NCBI GenBank assembly: GCA_040003255.1
Contig: JBDUCV010000001.1
Location: 27,455-91,454, forward strand
Direction of reading: 5' to 3'
Source: JBDUCV01 sp040003255
Lineage (GTDB): Bacteria > Actinomycetota > Actinomycetes > Mycobacteriales > Jatrophihabitantaceae
DNA: 64,000 nucleotides
The notes under the pieces are model-generated. The model was not told where the DNA came from. It searched no databases and saw only the letters and a list, made by a program, of their open reading frames with translations. A program made the position numbers and the translations under genes. Positions 33,129 to 41,971 of this stretch are shown in pieces. Each line of letters opens with the position of its first letter. The stretch's first letter is position 1.

Positions 33129-34481
33129 TCAGTCGGGTTGTGTGTCCGGTTGTTCCCCGCCGCGCAGGGCGGCGCGCAGGCGGGGCAGCCACTCGGCTAT
33201 CTGACGTTCGGCCCCGCGTCGCGTCGGCCGGTAGTAATCGCGGCCAACGAGTTCATCCGGCAGGTACTGCTGGGCGACGATTCCCTCACGCGCGTCCGGC
33301 GGATAGCGGTAGCGCTGCGCCGCGCCGATCTTCGCCGCGCCCGGGTAGTGCCCGTCGCGTAAAGCAGGCGGGACGGCGCCGCTGAGGCCGGCCCGAACAT
33401 CGGCCTGCGCTGCATCGATGGCAAGAATCACGGCGTTGGACTTCGGCGCCAGCGCGAGATGGATCGTCGCTTGCGCGAGGTTGATTCGCGCCTCCGGCAT
33501 GCCGATGAACGCGACCGCGTCAGCCGCGGCGGTGGCGGCGAGCAACGCGGTCGGATCGGCCAGCCCAATGTCCTCACTGGCATGCACAACCAGTCGCCGG
33601 GCGATGTAGCGGGGATCCTCACCCGCCTCGATCATGCGGGCGAGGTAATGCAGGGCGGCATCGGCGTCTGAACCCCGAATGGACTTGATGAATGCGCTGA
33701 TGACGTCGAAGTGCTGGTCGCCGTCGCGGTCGTATCGCACCGAGGCCGTGTCGACCGCGAGCTCGAGCGTCGGCAGGTCGACGACGCTGCGGCCGGCGGC
33801 GAGCGTAGCGCCCGCCGAAGCCTCCAATGCCATCAGCGCGCGGCGGGCGTCGCCGTCGGCCATCTGCAACAGATGCGCCCGAGCCTCGTCGTCCAGTGTC
33901 ACGGCGCCGTCCAGCCCACGTTCGTCGGCCAGTGCGCGGTCGACGAGTACCTCGATGTCGGCCGCGGTAAGCGGCTGCAGGGTCAGCAGCAGGCTGCGGG
34001 AGAGCAACGGGGACACGATGGAGAAAAACGGGTTTTCGGTCGTCGCGGCGACGAGTGTGACGGTGCGAGCCTCGACGGCGCTCAGCAGCGAGTCCTGCTG
34101 GGTCTTGGAGAAGCGGTGGATCTCGTCGATGAACAGCACCGTCTGACGTCCGGACAGCCCGAGGTCGCGGCGTGCCTCGTCGATGACGGCCCGGACGTCC
34201 TTAACACCGGCATTCAGCGCCGAGAGCTGGACGAACCGCCGGTTGGCGGCGCCGGACACGATTCGGGCCAGCGTTGTCTTGCCGGTGCCGGGCGGCCCAA
34301 AGAGGATGAGCGACATCGGTGCGTCGCCCTCGACCAACCTTCGCAGCGGCGAGCCTGCGGCCAACAGGTGCTCCTGCCCGACGACACCGTCGAGCGAACG
34401 CGGCCGCATCCGGGCCGCGAGCGGAGCGTTTCGCTCAGTGTGTCCAGCGCCCTTGTCGGGGCCGGCGTCGAACAGGGTCAT
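33129..34481 (-). CDS. rarA: Replication-associated recombination protein A (RarA/MgsA)
   Basis: A 450-residue AAA+ ATPase acting at stalled replication forks. Walker A is GPPGTGKTT near residue 62, Walker B/DEAH region FIDEIHRF near 117, sensor TTENPFF near 150. The C-terminal MgsA domain includes [33 protein letters not shown]. The N-terminus starts with [21 protein letters not shown], typical of the family. It is divergent from the conserved gene at 34533. Confidence 0.96.
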   Translation of the reverse strand: MTLFDAGPDKGAGHTERNAPLAARMRPRSLDGVVGQEHLLAAGSPLRRLVEGDAPMSLILFGPPGTGKTTLARIVSGAANRRFVQLSALNAGVKDVRAVIDEARRDLGLSGRQTVLFIDEIHRFSKTQQDSLLSAVEARTVTLVAATTENPFFSIVSPLLSRSLLLTLQPLTAADIEVLVDRALADERGLDGAVTLDDEARAHLLQMADGDARRALMALEASAGATLAAGRSVVDLPTLELAVDTASVRYDRDGDQHFDVISAFIKSIRGSDADAALHYLARMIEAGEDPRYIARRLVVHASEDIGLADPTALLAATAAADAVAFIGMPEARINLAQATIHLALAPKSNAVILAIDAAQADVRAGLSGAVPPALRDGHYPGAAKIGAAQRYRYPPDAREGIVAQQYLPDELVGRDYYRPTRRGAERQIAEWLPRLRAALRGGEQPDTQPD

Positions 34482-34520
34482 GCCCTCAGCCTAGGAACAC
34501 TTGCGGACACCGGGACGCGC

Positions 34521-34526
34521 GATACT
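34521..34526 (+). promoter_or_regulatory. Candidate -10 box for a leaderless transcript
   Basis: GATACT lies six bases before the GTG at 34533, where no Shine-Dalgarno sequence is present. No convincing -35 box is seen. Confidence 0.3.
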
Positions 34527-34532
34527 AGGCAC

Positions 34533-34946
34533 GTGATCTCGCTGGATCTCGCGCGCCGGCTGCGCGACGGCGGGCTGCGCTGGACGCCGGGCCCGGGTGA
34601 CCGTTTCGTCGTGGTCGACCGCGACATGGACGACGAGGTCTTCGTCTTGTCGGATATGACCGTCGAGGTCCACCAGGTTCCCCACGGCGAGGTGATCGGC
34701 TTCAACGGCACCACTGAGTGGGCACTCGATTCCATCGAACAACAGCAGTCGGTCTGGCTGCCGAGTGAGACGCAGCTGCGGGAGCTGCTGGGTGCCGCAT
34801 TCCGCCGGCTGGACCGCAGCGACGACCGCTGGCGGGTGACGACCGAGGTGAACGGCCGCACGCTGCTGATCGAGCACGCCGACCCGGCCCAGGCGTACGG
34901 CTTGGCCTTGCTGCACTTGATCACCGGTGAAGGCGTCGCGGCCTAG
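34533..34946 (+). CDS. Conserved hypothetical protein
   Basis: A 137-residue soluble acidic protein, starting at GTG 34533 (ISLDLARRLRDGGLRWTPGPGDRFVV). Recognisable stretches are VIGFNGTTEWALDSIEQQQSVWLPSETQLRELL in the middle and LLIEHADPAQAYGLALLHLI at the end. Such proteins are found across actinobacteria next to rarA, sometimes misnamed as pilus proteins. No catalytic motif is visible and I cannot assign a function. It converges on the acyl-CoA dehydrogenase gene, 16 bases apart. Confidence 0.8.
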   Translation: MISLDLARRLRDGGLRWTPGPGDRFVVVDRDMDDEVFVLSDMTVEVHQVPHGEVIGFNGTTEWALDSIEQQQSVWLPSETQLRELLGAAFRRLDRSDDRWRVTTEVNGRTLLIEHADPAQAYGLALLHLITGEGVAA

Positions 34947-34962
34947 CCTTCGCCCATGGACG

Positions 34963-36135
34963 TCAGCGAACGTGACCGCCGACTGTGGTGTAGCCGCGCA
35001 ACAGATCGCGCGAGATGATCAGCCGTTGCATCTCGTCGGTGCCCTCGAAGATCCGCCACAGGCGCACCTCCCGGTACCAGCGCTCGATCGGCAATTCCCG
35101 GGTGTAGCCCATGCCGCCGTGAATCTGCAGTACCCGGTCGACCACGTGATTGGCCATCGTCGCACCGGTCAGCTTCGCGATCGATGAGGCATGCCGGGCG
35201 TCGCGGCCCTGGTCTACGGTCCAGGCCGCATGCAGCACCAACCAGCGCGCGGCTTCGAGCTCTACCTCCGAGTCGGCGATCATCCATTGGATCGCCTGGT
35301 TGACGCCAATCGGTCTACCGAACGTCTCGCGGGTGTTGGCGTGATCGATAGCCATCTGCAAGAGCCGTTCAGCGGCGCCGATGCCCCTAGCCGGGATCAC
35401 ATAACGCCCTTTCCCGATCCATTGCATGCCCAGCTCGAAGCCCTGGCCGACTTCGCCAAGCACGTTGCGCGCCGGCACCCTGACCCCGTCGAATACCAGT
35501 GCGGCCGGTCCGCCCTCGCCCATCGTCTGGATCGGATGCGACGTCCAGCCCATCGCGCGGTCGACCAAGAATGCGGTCGACCCGGTACGTGCACCCTTCT
35601 CGGCATCGGAAACCGCGATTACGATGGCGAAGTCGGCGTCGTTTCCGCCGGTGATGAATGTCTTCTCGCCGTTGATCACCCAGTCGTCGCCGTCACGCCG
35701 GGCACGGGTCTTGATGTTCGCGGCATCTGATCCCGCCCCGGGTTCGGTGATCGCGAAGCAGGAACGACGATCGCCCTCGATGGTCGGCACCAGGAACTCG
35801 GCCTGCTGGTGTTCGTTCGCCTCGTACAAGATGTTGTCGGCCTCGCCGCCGAAGACAAAGGGTACGAACGTTCGGCCGAGTTCGGTCACGATCAGCGCCT
35901 CAGTGATCGCTGGCAGCTCCATCCCGCCGTACCGCTCAGGTGTCGACAGTCCCCAGAACCCGAACTTCTTCGCCTTCTGCTGGAGCTCGACGACCTCGTC
36001 GCGGGTGATCCCAACCTCGCCGCGGCGTTCGCGGCGCAGCACCTCGGGCTCACGTGGCATGATTTCGTCGGCTACGAAGCCTCGAACGGTTTCTCGGATC
36101 GCCTTCTGCTCGTCCGACAGTGCAAAGTCCACCAT
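34963..36135 (-). CDS. Acyl-CoA dehydrogenase
   Basis: A 390-residue FAD-dependent alpha,beta-dehydrogenase of acyl-CoA thioesters. The N-terminal region is FALSDEQKAIRETVRGFVADEI. The substrate/FAD signature is CFAITEPGAGSD near residue 130, and HGGMGYTRELPIERWYREVR is near 340. The catalytic base position is Glu in FEGTDEMQ near 365. Chain-length specificity cannot be read from sequence. The gene stands alone between two convergent or divergent neighbours. Confidence 0.95.
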   Translation of the reverse strand: MVDFALSDEQKAIRETVRGFVADEIMPREPEVLRRERRGEVGITRDEVVELQQKAKKFGFWGLSTPERYGGMELPAITEALIVTELGRTFVPFVFGGEADNILYEANEHQQAEFLVPTIEGDRRSCFAITEPGAGSDAANIKTRARRDGDDWVINGEKTFITGGNDADFAIVIAVSDAEKGARTGSTAFLVDRAMGWTSHPIQTMGEGGPAALVFDGVRVPARNVLGEVGQGFELGMQWIGKGRYVIPARGIGAAERLLQMAIDHANTRETFGRPIGVNQAIQWMIADSEVELEAARWLVLHAAWTVDQGRDARHASSIAKLTGATMANHVVDRVLQIHGGMGYTRELPIERWYREVRLWRIFEGTDEMQRLIISRDLLRGYTTVGGHVR

Positions 36136-36194
36136 GTGTGCGACGGTAGCGGGTCGAGGTTTCGTCCTTCTCCCGATTGGGCACGCCGCTCCTT

Positions 36195-37076
36195 ATGCAG
36201 CACAGACAAATTGGCAACGACACGGTCGGAACGGTCGAGGTCGGCGCAATCGGCCTTGGCGCCATGGCCTTCGATCTCTACGGTGTCAAGTCGCGGGACC
36301 GAATCGTCGCGACGGTGCGCGCCGCGCTCGACGCCGGCGTCACCCTCATCGACACCGCGGACGCCTACGGTCCCAGCGAGCTCGGGCCGGATGCGCAAGG
36401 CGTCAACGAAACGCTGGTGAGCAGCATCTTGGCCCAGCTCGGGGTGCGCGATCAGGTCGTCGTGGCCACTAAGGGCGGTCACCTCCGCACCGATGGTGGC
36501 GGCTGGGACGTCAACAGCTCGCCGGGACATTTACGTCAGGCGGTCGACGGCAGCCTCAGCCGGCTGGGGGTCGACCAGATCGATATCTACCAGCACCACC
36601 GGCCCGATCCCTGCGTGCCGTACCACAACGTGCTGCTGACGATGCGGGAGATCTTCGACTCCGGAAAGGTGCGGATGATCGGCATCTCGAACGCTAACCC
36701 GCAGCAGATCCGGCAGGCTCAGGAGATTCTCGGAACGGCATTGGTGAGCGTACAGAACCAGTTCTCACCGCGGTTCCGGTCCAGCCAGACCGAGATCGAT
36801 GTCTGCGACGAACTCGGTCTGGCCTTCTTGCCGTGGAGCCCACTCGGTGGAATCACCAATGCCGCCGACCTCGCAGAGCACCATCCCGCCTTCGCCGAGG
36901 TGGCTGCCGAGCTGGGCGTGAGCCCGCAACAGGTGACGTTGGCATGGGAGCTGGCGCAGTCCTCCGTCGTCATCCCGATCCCGGGAGCCAGCCGACCGCA
37001 ATCCATCAGTGACTCCGCGGCCGCCGCCGACCTCGCGTTGACCGAGGATCAGCTCGCCCGGCTGGACAAAGCCTGA
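36195..37076 (+). CDS. Aldo/keto reductase
   Basis: A 293-residue NADPH-dependent reductase from ATG 36195 (an upstream TTG at 36177 is less likely). Catalytic Asp and Tyr are in DTADAYG near residue 53, Lys in VATKGG near 91, His in YQHHRPD near 130. FLPWSPLGG near 205 and IPIPGASRP near 260 are family marks. It resembles the YdbC/oxidoreductase-type AKRs more than the one at 10533. The substrate is unknown. It converges on aspS with seven bases between the stops. Confidence 0.91.
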   Translation: MQHRQIGNDTVGTVEVGAIGLGAMAFDLYGVKSRDRIVATVRAALDAGVTLIDTADAYGPSELGPDAQGVNETLVSSILAQLGVRDQVVVATKGGHLRTDGGGWDVNSSPGHLRQAVDGSLSRLGVDQIDIYQHHRPDPCVPYHNVLLTMREIFDSGKVRMIGISNANPQQIRQAQEILGTALVSVQNQFSPRFRSSQTEIDVCDELGLAFLPWSPLGGITNAADLAEHHPAFAEVAAELGVSPQQVTLAWELAQSSVVIPIPGASRPQSISDSAAAADLALTEDQLARLDKA

Positions 37077-37082
37077 TCGGGG

Positions 37083-38846
37083 TTATGCCGCCGGACCGCC
37101 CTCCGGCCTGGCGTCGACCCCTGCTTCTTTGCGCTGTTCCGCGGTGATCGGGCTAGGCGCCGCGGTCAGCGGATCGTATCCACCGCCCGTCTTCGGAAAG
37201 GCGATCACATCGCGAATTGAGTCACTACCCGATAGCAGGGCGCAGATCCGGTCCCACCCGAACGCGATACCGCCGTGTGGGGGCGCGCCGTAGCTGAAGG
37301 CGTCCAGCAGAAACCCGAACTTTTCCTGCGCCTGTTCCGGGGAGAGCCCCATCACCGCGAAGACCCGCTCTTGGACACCTCGCTGATGGATACGGACCGA
37401 CCCACCGCCGATCTCGTTGCCGTTGCACACGATGTCGTAGGCGTAGGCGAGTGCCGAGCCGGGTTCGGTGTCGAACGTCGCCATTGATTCCGGCTTTGGC
37501 GAGGTGAAGGCGTGGTGCACGGCGGTCCAGACACCCAATCCCACGGCGACATCGTCGGTCTCGCTGGCCAACTCGAATAACGGCGCGTCGACGATCCAGA
37601 CGAACGACCACTGCGAGTCGTCGATCAGGCCCCGTCGCCGGCCAATCTCCAACCGCGCGGCGCCGAGCAAAGCCCGGGCGGCCGGCGCCGGCCCAGCCGC
37701 GAAGAAAATGCAGTCCCCGGGCGCCGCGCCAACGGCCTCCGCGAGACCGGACCGTTCCGCGTCGGACAGGTTCTTGGCGACCGGCCCGCCCAGTTCGCCA
37801 TCGGCACCGACCAGGACGAAGGCCAGGCCGCGCGCACCGCGCTGCTTCGCCCAGTCCTGCCACCCGTCGAGCTGCTTGCGCGGCTGCGCGGCACCGCCGG
37901 GCATGACGACTGCGCCGACGTAGGGCGCCTGGAGCACGCGAAACGGGGTGTCCCGGAAGAACTCAGTGAGCTCACTGAGCTCCAGCCCGAACCGCAGATC
38001 GGGTTTGTCCGAGCCGAACCGGCGCATCGCCTCGGCGTAGGTCATCCGCGGGATCGGCGTCGCGATGTCGTGCCCGACCAGCTTCCACAGGGCGACCAAC
38101 ACGTCCTCGGCGATTGAGATGACGTCGTCCTCGCCGGCGAAACTCATCTCCACGTCCAGCTGAGTGAACTCGGGCTGGCGGTCGGCGCGAAAGTCTTCGT
38201 CTCGATAGCAGCGCGCGATCTGGAAGTAACGCTCCATGCCCGCCACCATCAGCAGCTGTTTGAACAGCTGCGGGGACTGCGGCAGCGCGTACCACGAGCC
38301 GGGCCGTAGCCGGGCCGGAACCAGGAAATCCCGGGCCCCCTCGGGCGTCGATCGGGTCAAGGTCGGCGTCTCGATCTCGACGAAATCGTGGGCGTACATA
38401 ACCTCGCGCGCTGCACGATTTACCTCGCTGCGGAGCCGGATCGCTGCAGAAGGCGCCGGGCGACGCAGATCCAGATAGCGGTACTTGAGCCGTACCTCTT
38501 CGCCGACCTCGGTGTGCTCGTCGATCTGGAACGGCAGTGGCGCCGCCTCGTTCAGGACGTCGAGTCGCGCCGCGGCCACCTCGACCTCGCCGGTAGGCAG
38601 GGCCGGGTTGACGTTGCCAGGCGGGCGGGCGCGCACCTCACCGGTGATCGCGATGCACCACTCGGTGCGCAGGTCGTGCACCAGCTCGTCCTCCCGAATC
38701 ACCAGCTGGACGACGCCCGACGCATCGCGCAGATCGAGGAAAGCCACCCCACCGTGGTCACGCCGTCCGGCCACCCAGCCGGCGAGGGTGACGGTCTGGC
38801 CGGCGTGCGACGCGCGCAACGTGCCGGCGTGATGCGTGCGGATCAC
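37083..38846 (-). CDS. aspS: Aspartyl-tRNA synthetase
   Basis: A 587-residue bacterial-type class IIb enzyme. The anticodon-binding OB domain is at the N-terminus ([23 protein letters not shown]), motif 2 reads [20 protein letters not shown] near residue 220, a GAD insertion domain lies about 290-430, and motif 3 is [10 protein letters not shown] near 535. GTG 38846 overlaps the hisS stop as GTGA. It may also charge tRNA-Asn, as in genomes lacking AsnRS, but this cannot be judged here. Confidence 0.97.
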   Translation of the reverse strand: MIRTHHAGTLRASHAGQTVTLAGWVAGRRDHGGVAFLDLRDASGVVQLVIREDELVHDLRTEWCIAITGEVRARPPGNVNPALPTGEVEVAAARLDVLNEAAPLPFQIDEHTEVGEEVRLKYRYLDLRRPAPSAAIRLRSEVNRAAREVMYAHDFVEIETPTLTRSTPEGARDFLVPARLRPGSWYALPQSPQLFKQLLMVAGMERYFQIARCYRDEDFRADRQPEFTQLDVEMSFAGEDDVISIAEDVLVALWKLVGHDIATPIPRMTYAEAMRRFGSDKPDLRFGLELSELTEFFRDTPFRVLQAPYVGAVVMPGGAAQPRKQLDGWQDWAKQRGARGLAFVLVGADGELGGPVAKNLSDAERSGLAEAVGAAPGDCIFFAAGPAPAARALLGAARLEIGRRRGLIDDSQWSFVWIVDAPLFELASETDDVAVGLGVWTAVHHAFTSPKPESMATFDTEPGSALAYAYDIVCNGNEIGGGSVRIHQRGVQERVFAVMGLSPEQAQEKFGFLLDAFSYGAPPHGGIAFGWDRICALLSGSDSIRDVIAFPKTGGGYDPLTAAPSPITAEQRKEAGVDARPEGGPAA

Positions 38847-40180
38847 TCGGTCTCCTGTTCGGCGACGACCCGGGGCTGGCGATCGTCTTCGGGCGGCAGC
38901 CAGCTGGCCGGGTCGGCCGGCCACTGCTCACCTGAGCGGATGTCCTTGACTTCATTGCTGTCGGGAAACCAAACGAAGGGGATGCCCCGCCGTTCCGCGA
39001 CCCGGATCTGCCGTCCGTATTTCGCGGCGGTGGGAGCCACCTCGACCCGAACGCCTCGGGCGCGCAGCGCGGCAGCGACCGCCTCCGACGCGAGCCGTGA
39101 CGCCTCGTCGGCCACCACCACCAGCACGGCCGAAGGCACCGAGCGGGTGGCACGCAGTCCGCCGCGGCTGAGCAGCGGGACCAGCATCCGGCTGACGCCG
39201 AGGGAGATGCCGACACCCGGGTAGCTCGTGCGCCCGTCGCTGGCGAGGGAGTCGTAGCGCCCGCCGGAGCAGATCGAGCCGAGCGAGTCGTAGCCAGCCA
39301 TCCGGGTCTCGAACACGGTGCCGGTGTAGTAGTCCAGGCCGCGGGCGATCGACAGGTCTGCCTGCACCTCGAAGCGGCTTCCGCGCAGCGGTACACAGCC
39401 CTCGACCACAGGGGCAAGCTCGGCCAGCCCCTGGTCGAGTAGCGGATGGTCGACGCCAAGCGCTCGTACCCGGTGCACGAAGGACATGTCGGTGGTACGG
39501 ATCGCCGCAAGCGCACGACACTGCGCCGCCTGTTCCGCCGAGAGCCCGGCGTCCTCGGTCAGCATCGTGGTGAGCGCTGTCGTCGATACCCTGTCGATCT
39601 TGTCGATGACCCGCATCACCGCGCCGACGTCCGTCGCGCCGACGCCGCGGTAGAACCCCTCAATAAGCTTGCGATTGTTGACCTGCAGCCGCAACGGCGG
39701 GACGAACGGCAAACCAGCCAGCGCCTCGGCCATCACCCGCGCAATTTCCACATCGTGGTGGAACGGCAGTTCGGCACGGCCCACCACGTCGATGTCAGCT
39801 TGGGTGAATTCCCGGTAGCGACCCTCCTGCGGACGCTCGCCGCGCCACACCTTCTGGATCTGGTAACGGCGGAACGGGAACTCCAGCCGCCCGGCGTTCT
39901 CCAGGACGTACCGAGCGAAGGGAACGGTGAGGTCGTAGTGCAGACCGAGCGTCGAGTTCTCCTCATCCCGTCCGGCCTGTAGCCGACGCAGGACGTACAC
40001 CTCTTTGTCGATCTCGCCCTTGCGCAACAGCTGGTCGAGTGGCTCGACCGCGCGGGTCTCGACCGGACTAAAGCCGTGCAGCTCGAAGATGCGGCGCAAC
40101 GTGTCGAGCACCTCAAGTTCGACGAAGCGCTGCGCCGGCAGTAGCTCGGGAAAGCCGCTGAGCGGTGTCGGCGTGCTCAC
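38843..40180 (-). CDS. hisS: Histidyl-tRNA synthetase
   Basis: A 445-residue class II synthetase. Motif 2 is [23 protein letters not shown] near residue 112, the histidine-A motif is [13 protein letters not shown] near 275, and motif 3 is GGRYDSL with [11 protein letters not shown] near 310. A C-terminal anticodon-binding domain follows. It starts with GTG overlapping the MBL hydrolase stop (GTGA) and ends overlapping aspS. Confidence 0.97.
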   Translation of the reverse strand: MSTPTPLSGFPELLPAQRFVELEVLDTLRRIFELHGFSPVETRAVEPLDQLLRKGEIDKEVYVLRRLQAGRDEENSTLGLHYDLTVPFARYVLENAGRLEFPFRRYQIQKVWRGERPQEGRYREFTQADIDVVGRAELPFHHDVEIARVMAEALAGLPFVPPLRLQVNNRKLIEGFYRGVGATDVGAVMRVIDKIDRVSTTALTTMLTEDAGLSAEQAAQCRALAAIRTTDMSFVHRVRALGVDHPLLDQGLAELAPVVEGCVPLRGSRFEVQADLSIARGLDYYTGTVFETRMAGYDSLGSICSGGRYDSLASDGRTSYPGVGISLGVSRMLVPLLSRGGLRATRSVPSAVLVVVADEASRLASEAVAAALRARGVRVEVAPTAAKYGRQIRVAERRGIPFVWFPDSNEVKDIRSGEQWPADPASWLPPEDDRQPRVVAEQETE

Positions 40181-40845
40181 CCGAGCCCCTGCAGGTACGG
40201 GTTCGCCGTGCGCTCGCGCCCGATCGTGGTAACCGGTCCATGGCCGGGATAAACGACCGTGTGGTCATCGAGTGGCAGCACCACATCACGCAGCGACGCG
40301 GTCATCTGCATCATGGAACCACCGGGCAGGTCGACCCGTCCGATCGATCCGGCGAAGAGCACATCGCCGGAGAACAGCGTCGGGTCCTCGCCCTCGGCCG
40401 TCGCGAACACCACCGAGCCAGGGGTGTGGCCGGGTGCATGCCGCACCGCGAAGATGAGCCCGGCGAGCGGCACTTGCTCGCCGTCTGACAGCTCGCGTAC
40501 GTCGTCAGGCTCGGCGAAGGTCATCCCGCCGAGTCCCAGCGCTGATGTGCCCGGCACCAGGCCCAGCGCGGACCAGGGATCGGTCAGCTGGCCGCGGTCG
40601 TCCGGGTGGATGTAGGCCGGAACGCCTCGCGCCTGACAGACGGGGAACACCGAGAAGGTGTGGTCGACGTGGCCGTGGGTAAGCAGGACCGCGATCGGGT
40701 GCAGCCGATGCTCGGCGACGACCTCGTCGAGGCGCGGTCCGATGCCGATGCCCGGATCGATCACCACACATTGCTCACCGTCGCCCGGCGCGACCACAAA
40801 ACAGTTGGTGCCGGTCTGGGCGGACGGGAATCCCGCGATGAGCAC
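40177..40845 (-). CDS. MBL-fold metallo-hydrolase (glyoxalase II-like)
   Basis: A 222-residue metallo-beta-lactamase-fold enzyme. Metal motif THGHVDHT at residues 56-63 (His57, His59, Asp61, His62), then HAPGHTPGSV near 150, FSGDVLF near 172, and PGHGPVTTIGRERTANPYL at the end. The position before hisS and divergent to a cyclophilin matches the glyoxalase II-like gene Rv2581c of M. tuberculosis. GTG 40845 is chosen because GGGAG lies eight bases upstream; GTG 40854 is possible. The true thioester substrate is not known. Confidence 0.9.
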   Translation of the reverse strand: MLIAGFPSAQTGTNCFVVAPGDGEQCVVIDPGIGIGPRLDEVVAEHRLHPIAVLLTHGHVDHTFSVFPVCQARGVPAYIHPDDRGQLTDPWSALGLVPGTSALGLGGMTFAEPDDVRELSDGEQVPLAGLIFAVRHAPGHTPGSVVFATAEGEDPTLFSGDVLFAGSIGRVDLPGGSMMQMTASLRDVVLPLDDHTVVYPGHGPVTTIGRERTANPYLQGLG

Positions 40846-40947
40846 AGCGAGCACTCCCGGTGGACGGTCGATGGTGGCCGGACGGCGACACCGCAGCCTA
40901 CCGAGCACAGCTGGACCTCCCGAGCGATTAGGGCCGGGCCCGGGGAT

Positions 40948-40964
40948 TGACGTGACTCGCGTCA
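40948..40964. promoter_or_regulatory. Inverted repeat TGACG-N7-CGTCA, possible operator
   Basis: A five-base inverted repeat (40948-40952 and 40960-40964) in the 213-base divergent region between the MBL hydrolase and the cyclophilin. Its size fits a dimeric regulator. No regulator gene is adjacent. Confidence 0.3.
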
Positions 40965-40988
40965 TGGCCGATTGCCTACCGCTCTTAT

Positions 40989-41004
40989 CGGGCACCTGTG
41001 CCCG
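40989..41004. promoter_or_regulatory. Perfect inverted repeat CGGGCAC-CT-GTGCCCG
   Basis: Seven-base arms with a two-base centre lie directly upstream of the -10 box of the cyclophilin gene. A protein bound here would cover the spacer between -35 and -10. It could also be a short RNA stem if transcription starts further upstream. Confidence 0.4.
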
Positions 41005-41009
41005 CTGCC

Positions 41010-41015
41010 TAGACT
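41010..41015 (+). promoter_or_regulatory. -10 box of the cyclophilin gene
   Basis: TAGACT, within the nine-mer GCCTAGACT that is also found before def. The start site would be near 41022, about 37 bases before the GTG start, with GGAAAGGA as ribosome-binding site at 41044-41051. Confidence 0.45.
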
Positions 41016-41058
41016 GTCGCGGACGTGTGACCAGATCATTGTGGGAAAGGACCGCTTC

Positions 41059-41967
41059 GTGCCGACGAACAAGCAGCGCCGTGAGGCCTCGCGGCGCCAC
41101 CTCGAACGGCAGCTGCAGCGCCGCCAAGAACACGAGGCGGCGGCTAAGCGCCGTACCCTGATCGCGACCGTCGTCGGCACGCTCGTGCTTGCGCTCGTCG
41201 TCGTGGTGGCGATAGTCATGGCCACCAACGACAACAAGAGCAACCCCGCCGCTGCGACCGGTACGCCATCGGGGTCGGGCTCCACGGCGGCGAAAGCACA
41301 CACGACCGGTCCGTGCAGCTATCAGGTCGCATCCGGCCATGGGCTGAAGGATGTCGGGCTTCCCCCCGATCCGAGGCCAACTCCAGCCAAACAGCTGGTC
41401 GTCGACTTCGCCACGAACCGCGGCAACATCCAGGTAACGCTGGATGGCAGGACCGCTCCATGCAACGTGCAGAGCCTCGCCTACCTCATCCAGAAGAAGT
41501 TCTACGACAACACGCCATGCCCTCGTGTGGTCAACCAGGGCATCTTTTTTGTGCAGTGCGGGTCGGGGGGCCAGGACACGTCCGGCGGCCCGACCTACAC
41601 GGTCAGGGACGAGAACCTCGCCAAGGCCGATTACCTGGCCGGAGCAATCGCCATGGCGAACATCGGTTCCCCCGACACAGCCAGCAGCCAATTCTTCTTC
41701 ATCACCAAGGACAGCAACACCAACCAGGCAGCGGGCACCGGACTCGGCAAGCAGTACACCGTGGTCGGTCACGTCACCAAGGGCCTCGACATCCTGCAAA
41801 AGGTGGCTGCCGGCGGCGACGACGGTTCGAGCGGCCAGGTCGGCGGCGGCAAACCCAAGCTGTCGTTGATCTTCAGTACCGTGAAGATCATCTCTGTGGT
41901 GGGTGGCGGCCCGACGCCGGGGGTCGGTCCGGCCCCGTCACTATCGACCGCAAGTCCCGCCGGCTAA
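41059..41967 (+). CDS. Membrane-anchored cyclophilin-type peptidyl-prolyl isomerase
   Basis: A 302-residue protein from GTG 41059. It has a basic cytoplasmic tail of about 32 residues (VPTNKQRREASRRHLERQ), one membrane helix (about 33-57), a Thr/Ser/Gly linker, and an extracytoplasmic cyclophilin domain (about 100-285). Conserved fold points are FFVQCGSGG and TASSQFFFIT. The domain organisation and place, divergent from the MBL hydrolase and facing rel, match Rv2582 (PpiB) of M. tuberculosis. It probably assists folding of exported proteins. Confidence 0.9.
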   Translation: MPTNKQRREASRRHLERQLQRRQEHEAAAKRRTLIATVVGTLVLALVVVVAIVMATNDNKSNPAAATGTPSGSGSTAAKAHTTGPCSYQVASGHGLKDVGLPPDPRPTPAKQLVVDFATNRGNIQVTLDGRTAPCNVQSLAYLIQKKFYDNTPCPRVVNQGIFFVQCGSGGQDTSGGPTYTVRDENLAKADYLAGAIAMANIGSPDTASSQFFFITKDSNTNQAAGTGLGKQYTVVGHVTKGLDILQKVAAGGDDGSSGQVGGGKPKLSLIFSTVKIISVVGGGPTPGVGPAPSLSTASPAG

Positions 41968-41971
41968 GCCG

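Noticed and set aside
33711..34532. Upstream extension of the conserved hypothetical gene at 34533
   Set aside because: It is the reverse-strand shadow of rarA; the conserved part begins at GTG 34533.
40846..41799. Upstream extension of the MBL hydrolase frame to 540 codons
   Set aside because: The extension runs antisense through the cyclophilin gene and its promoter; homologues begin near 40845.
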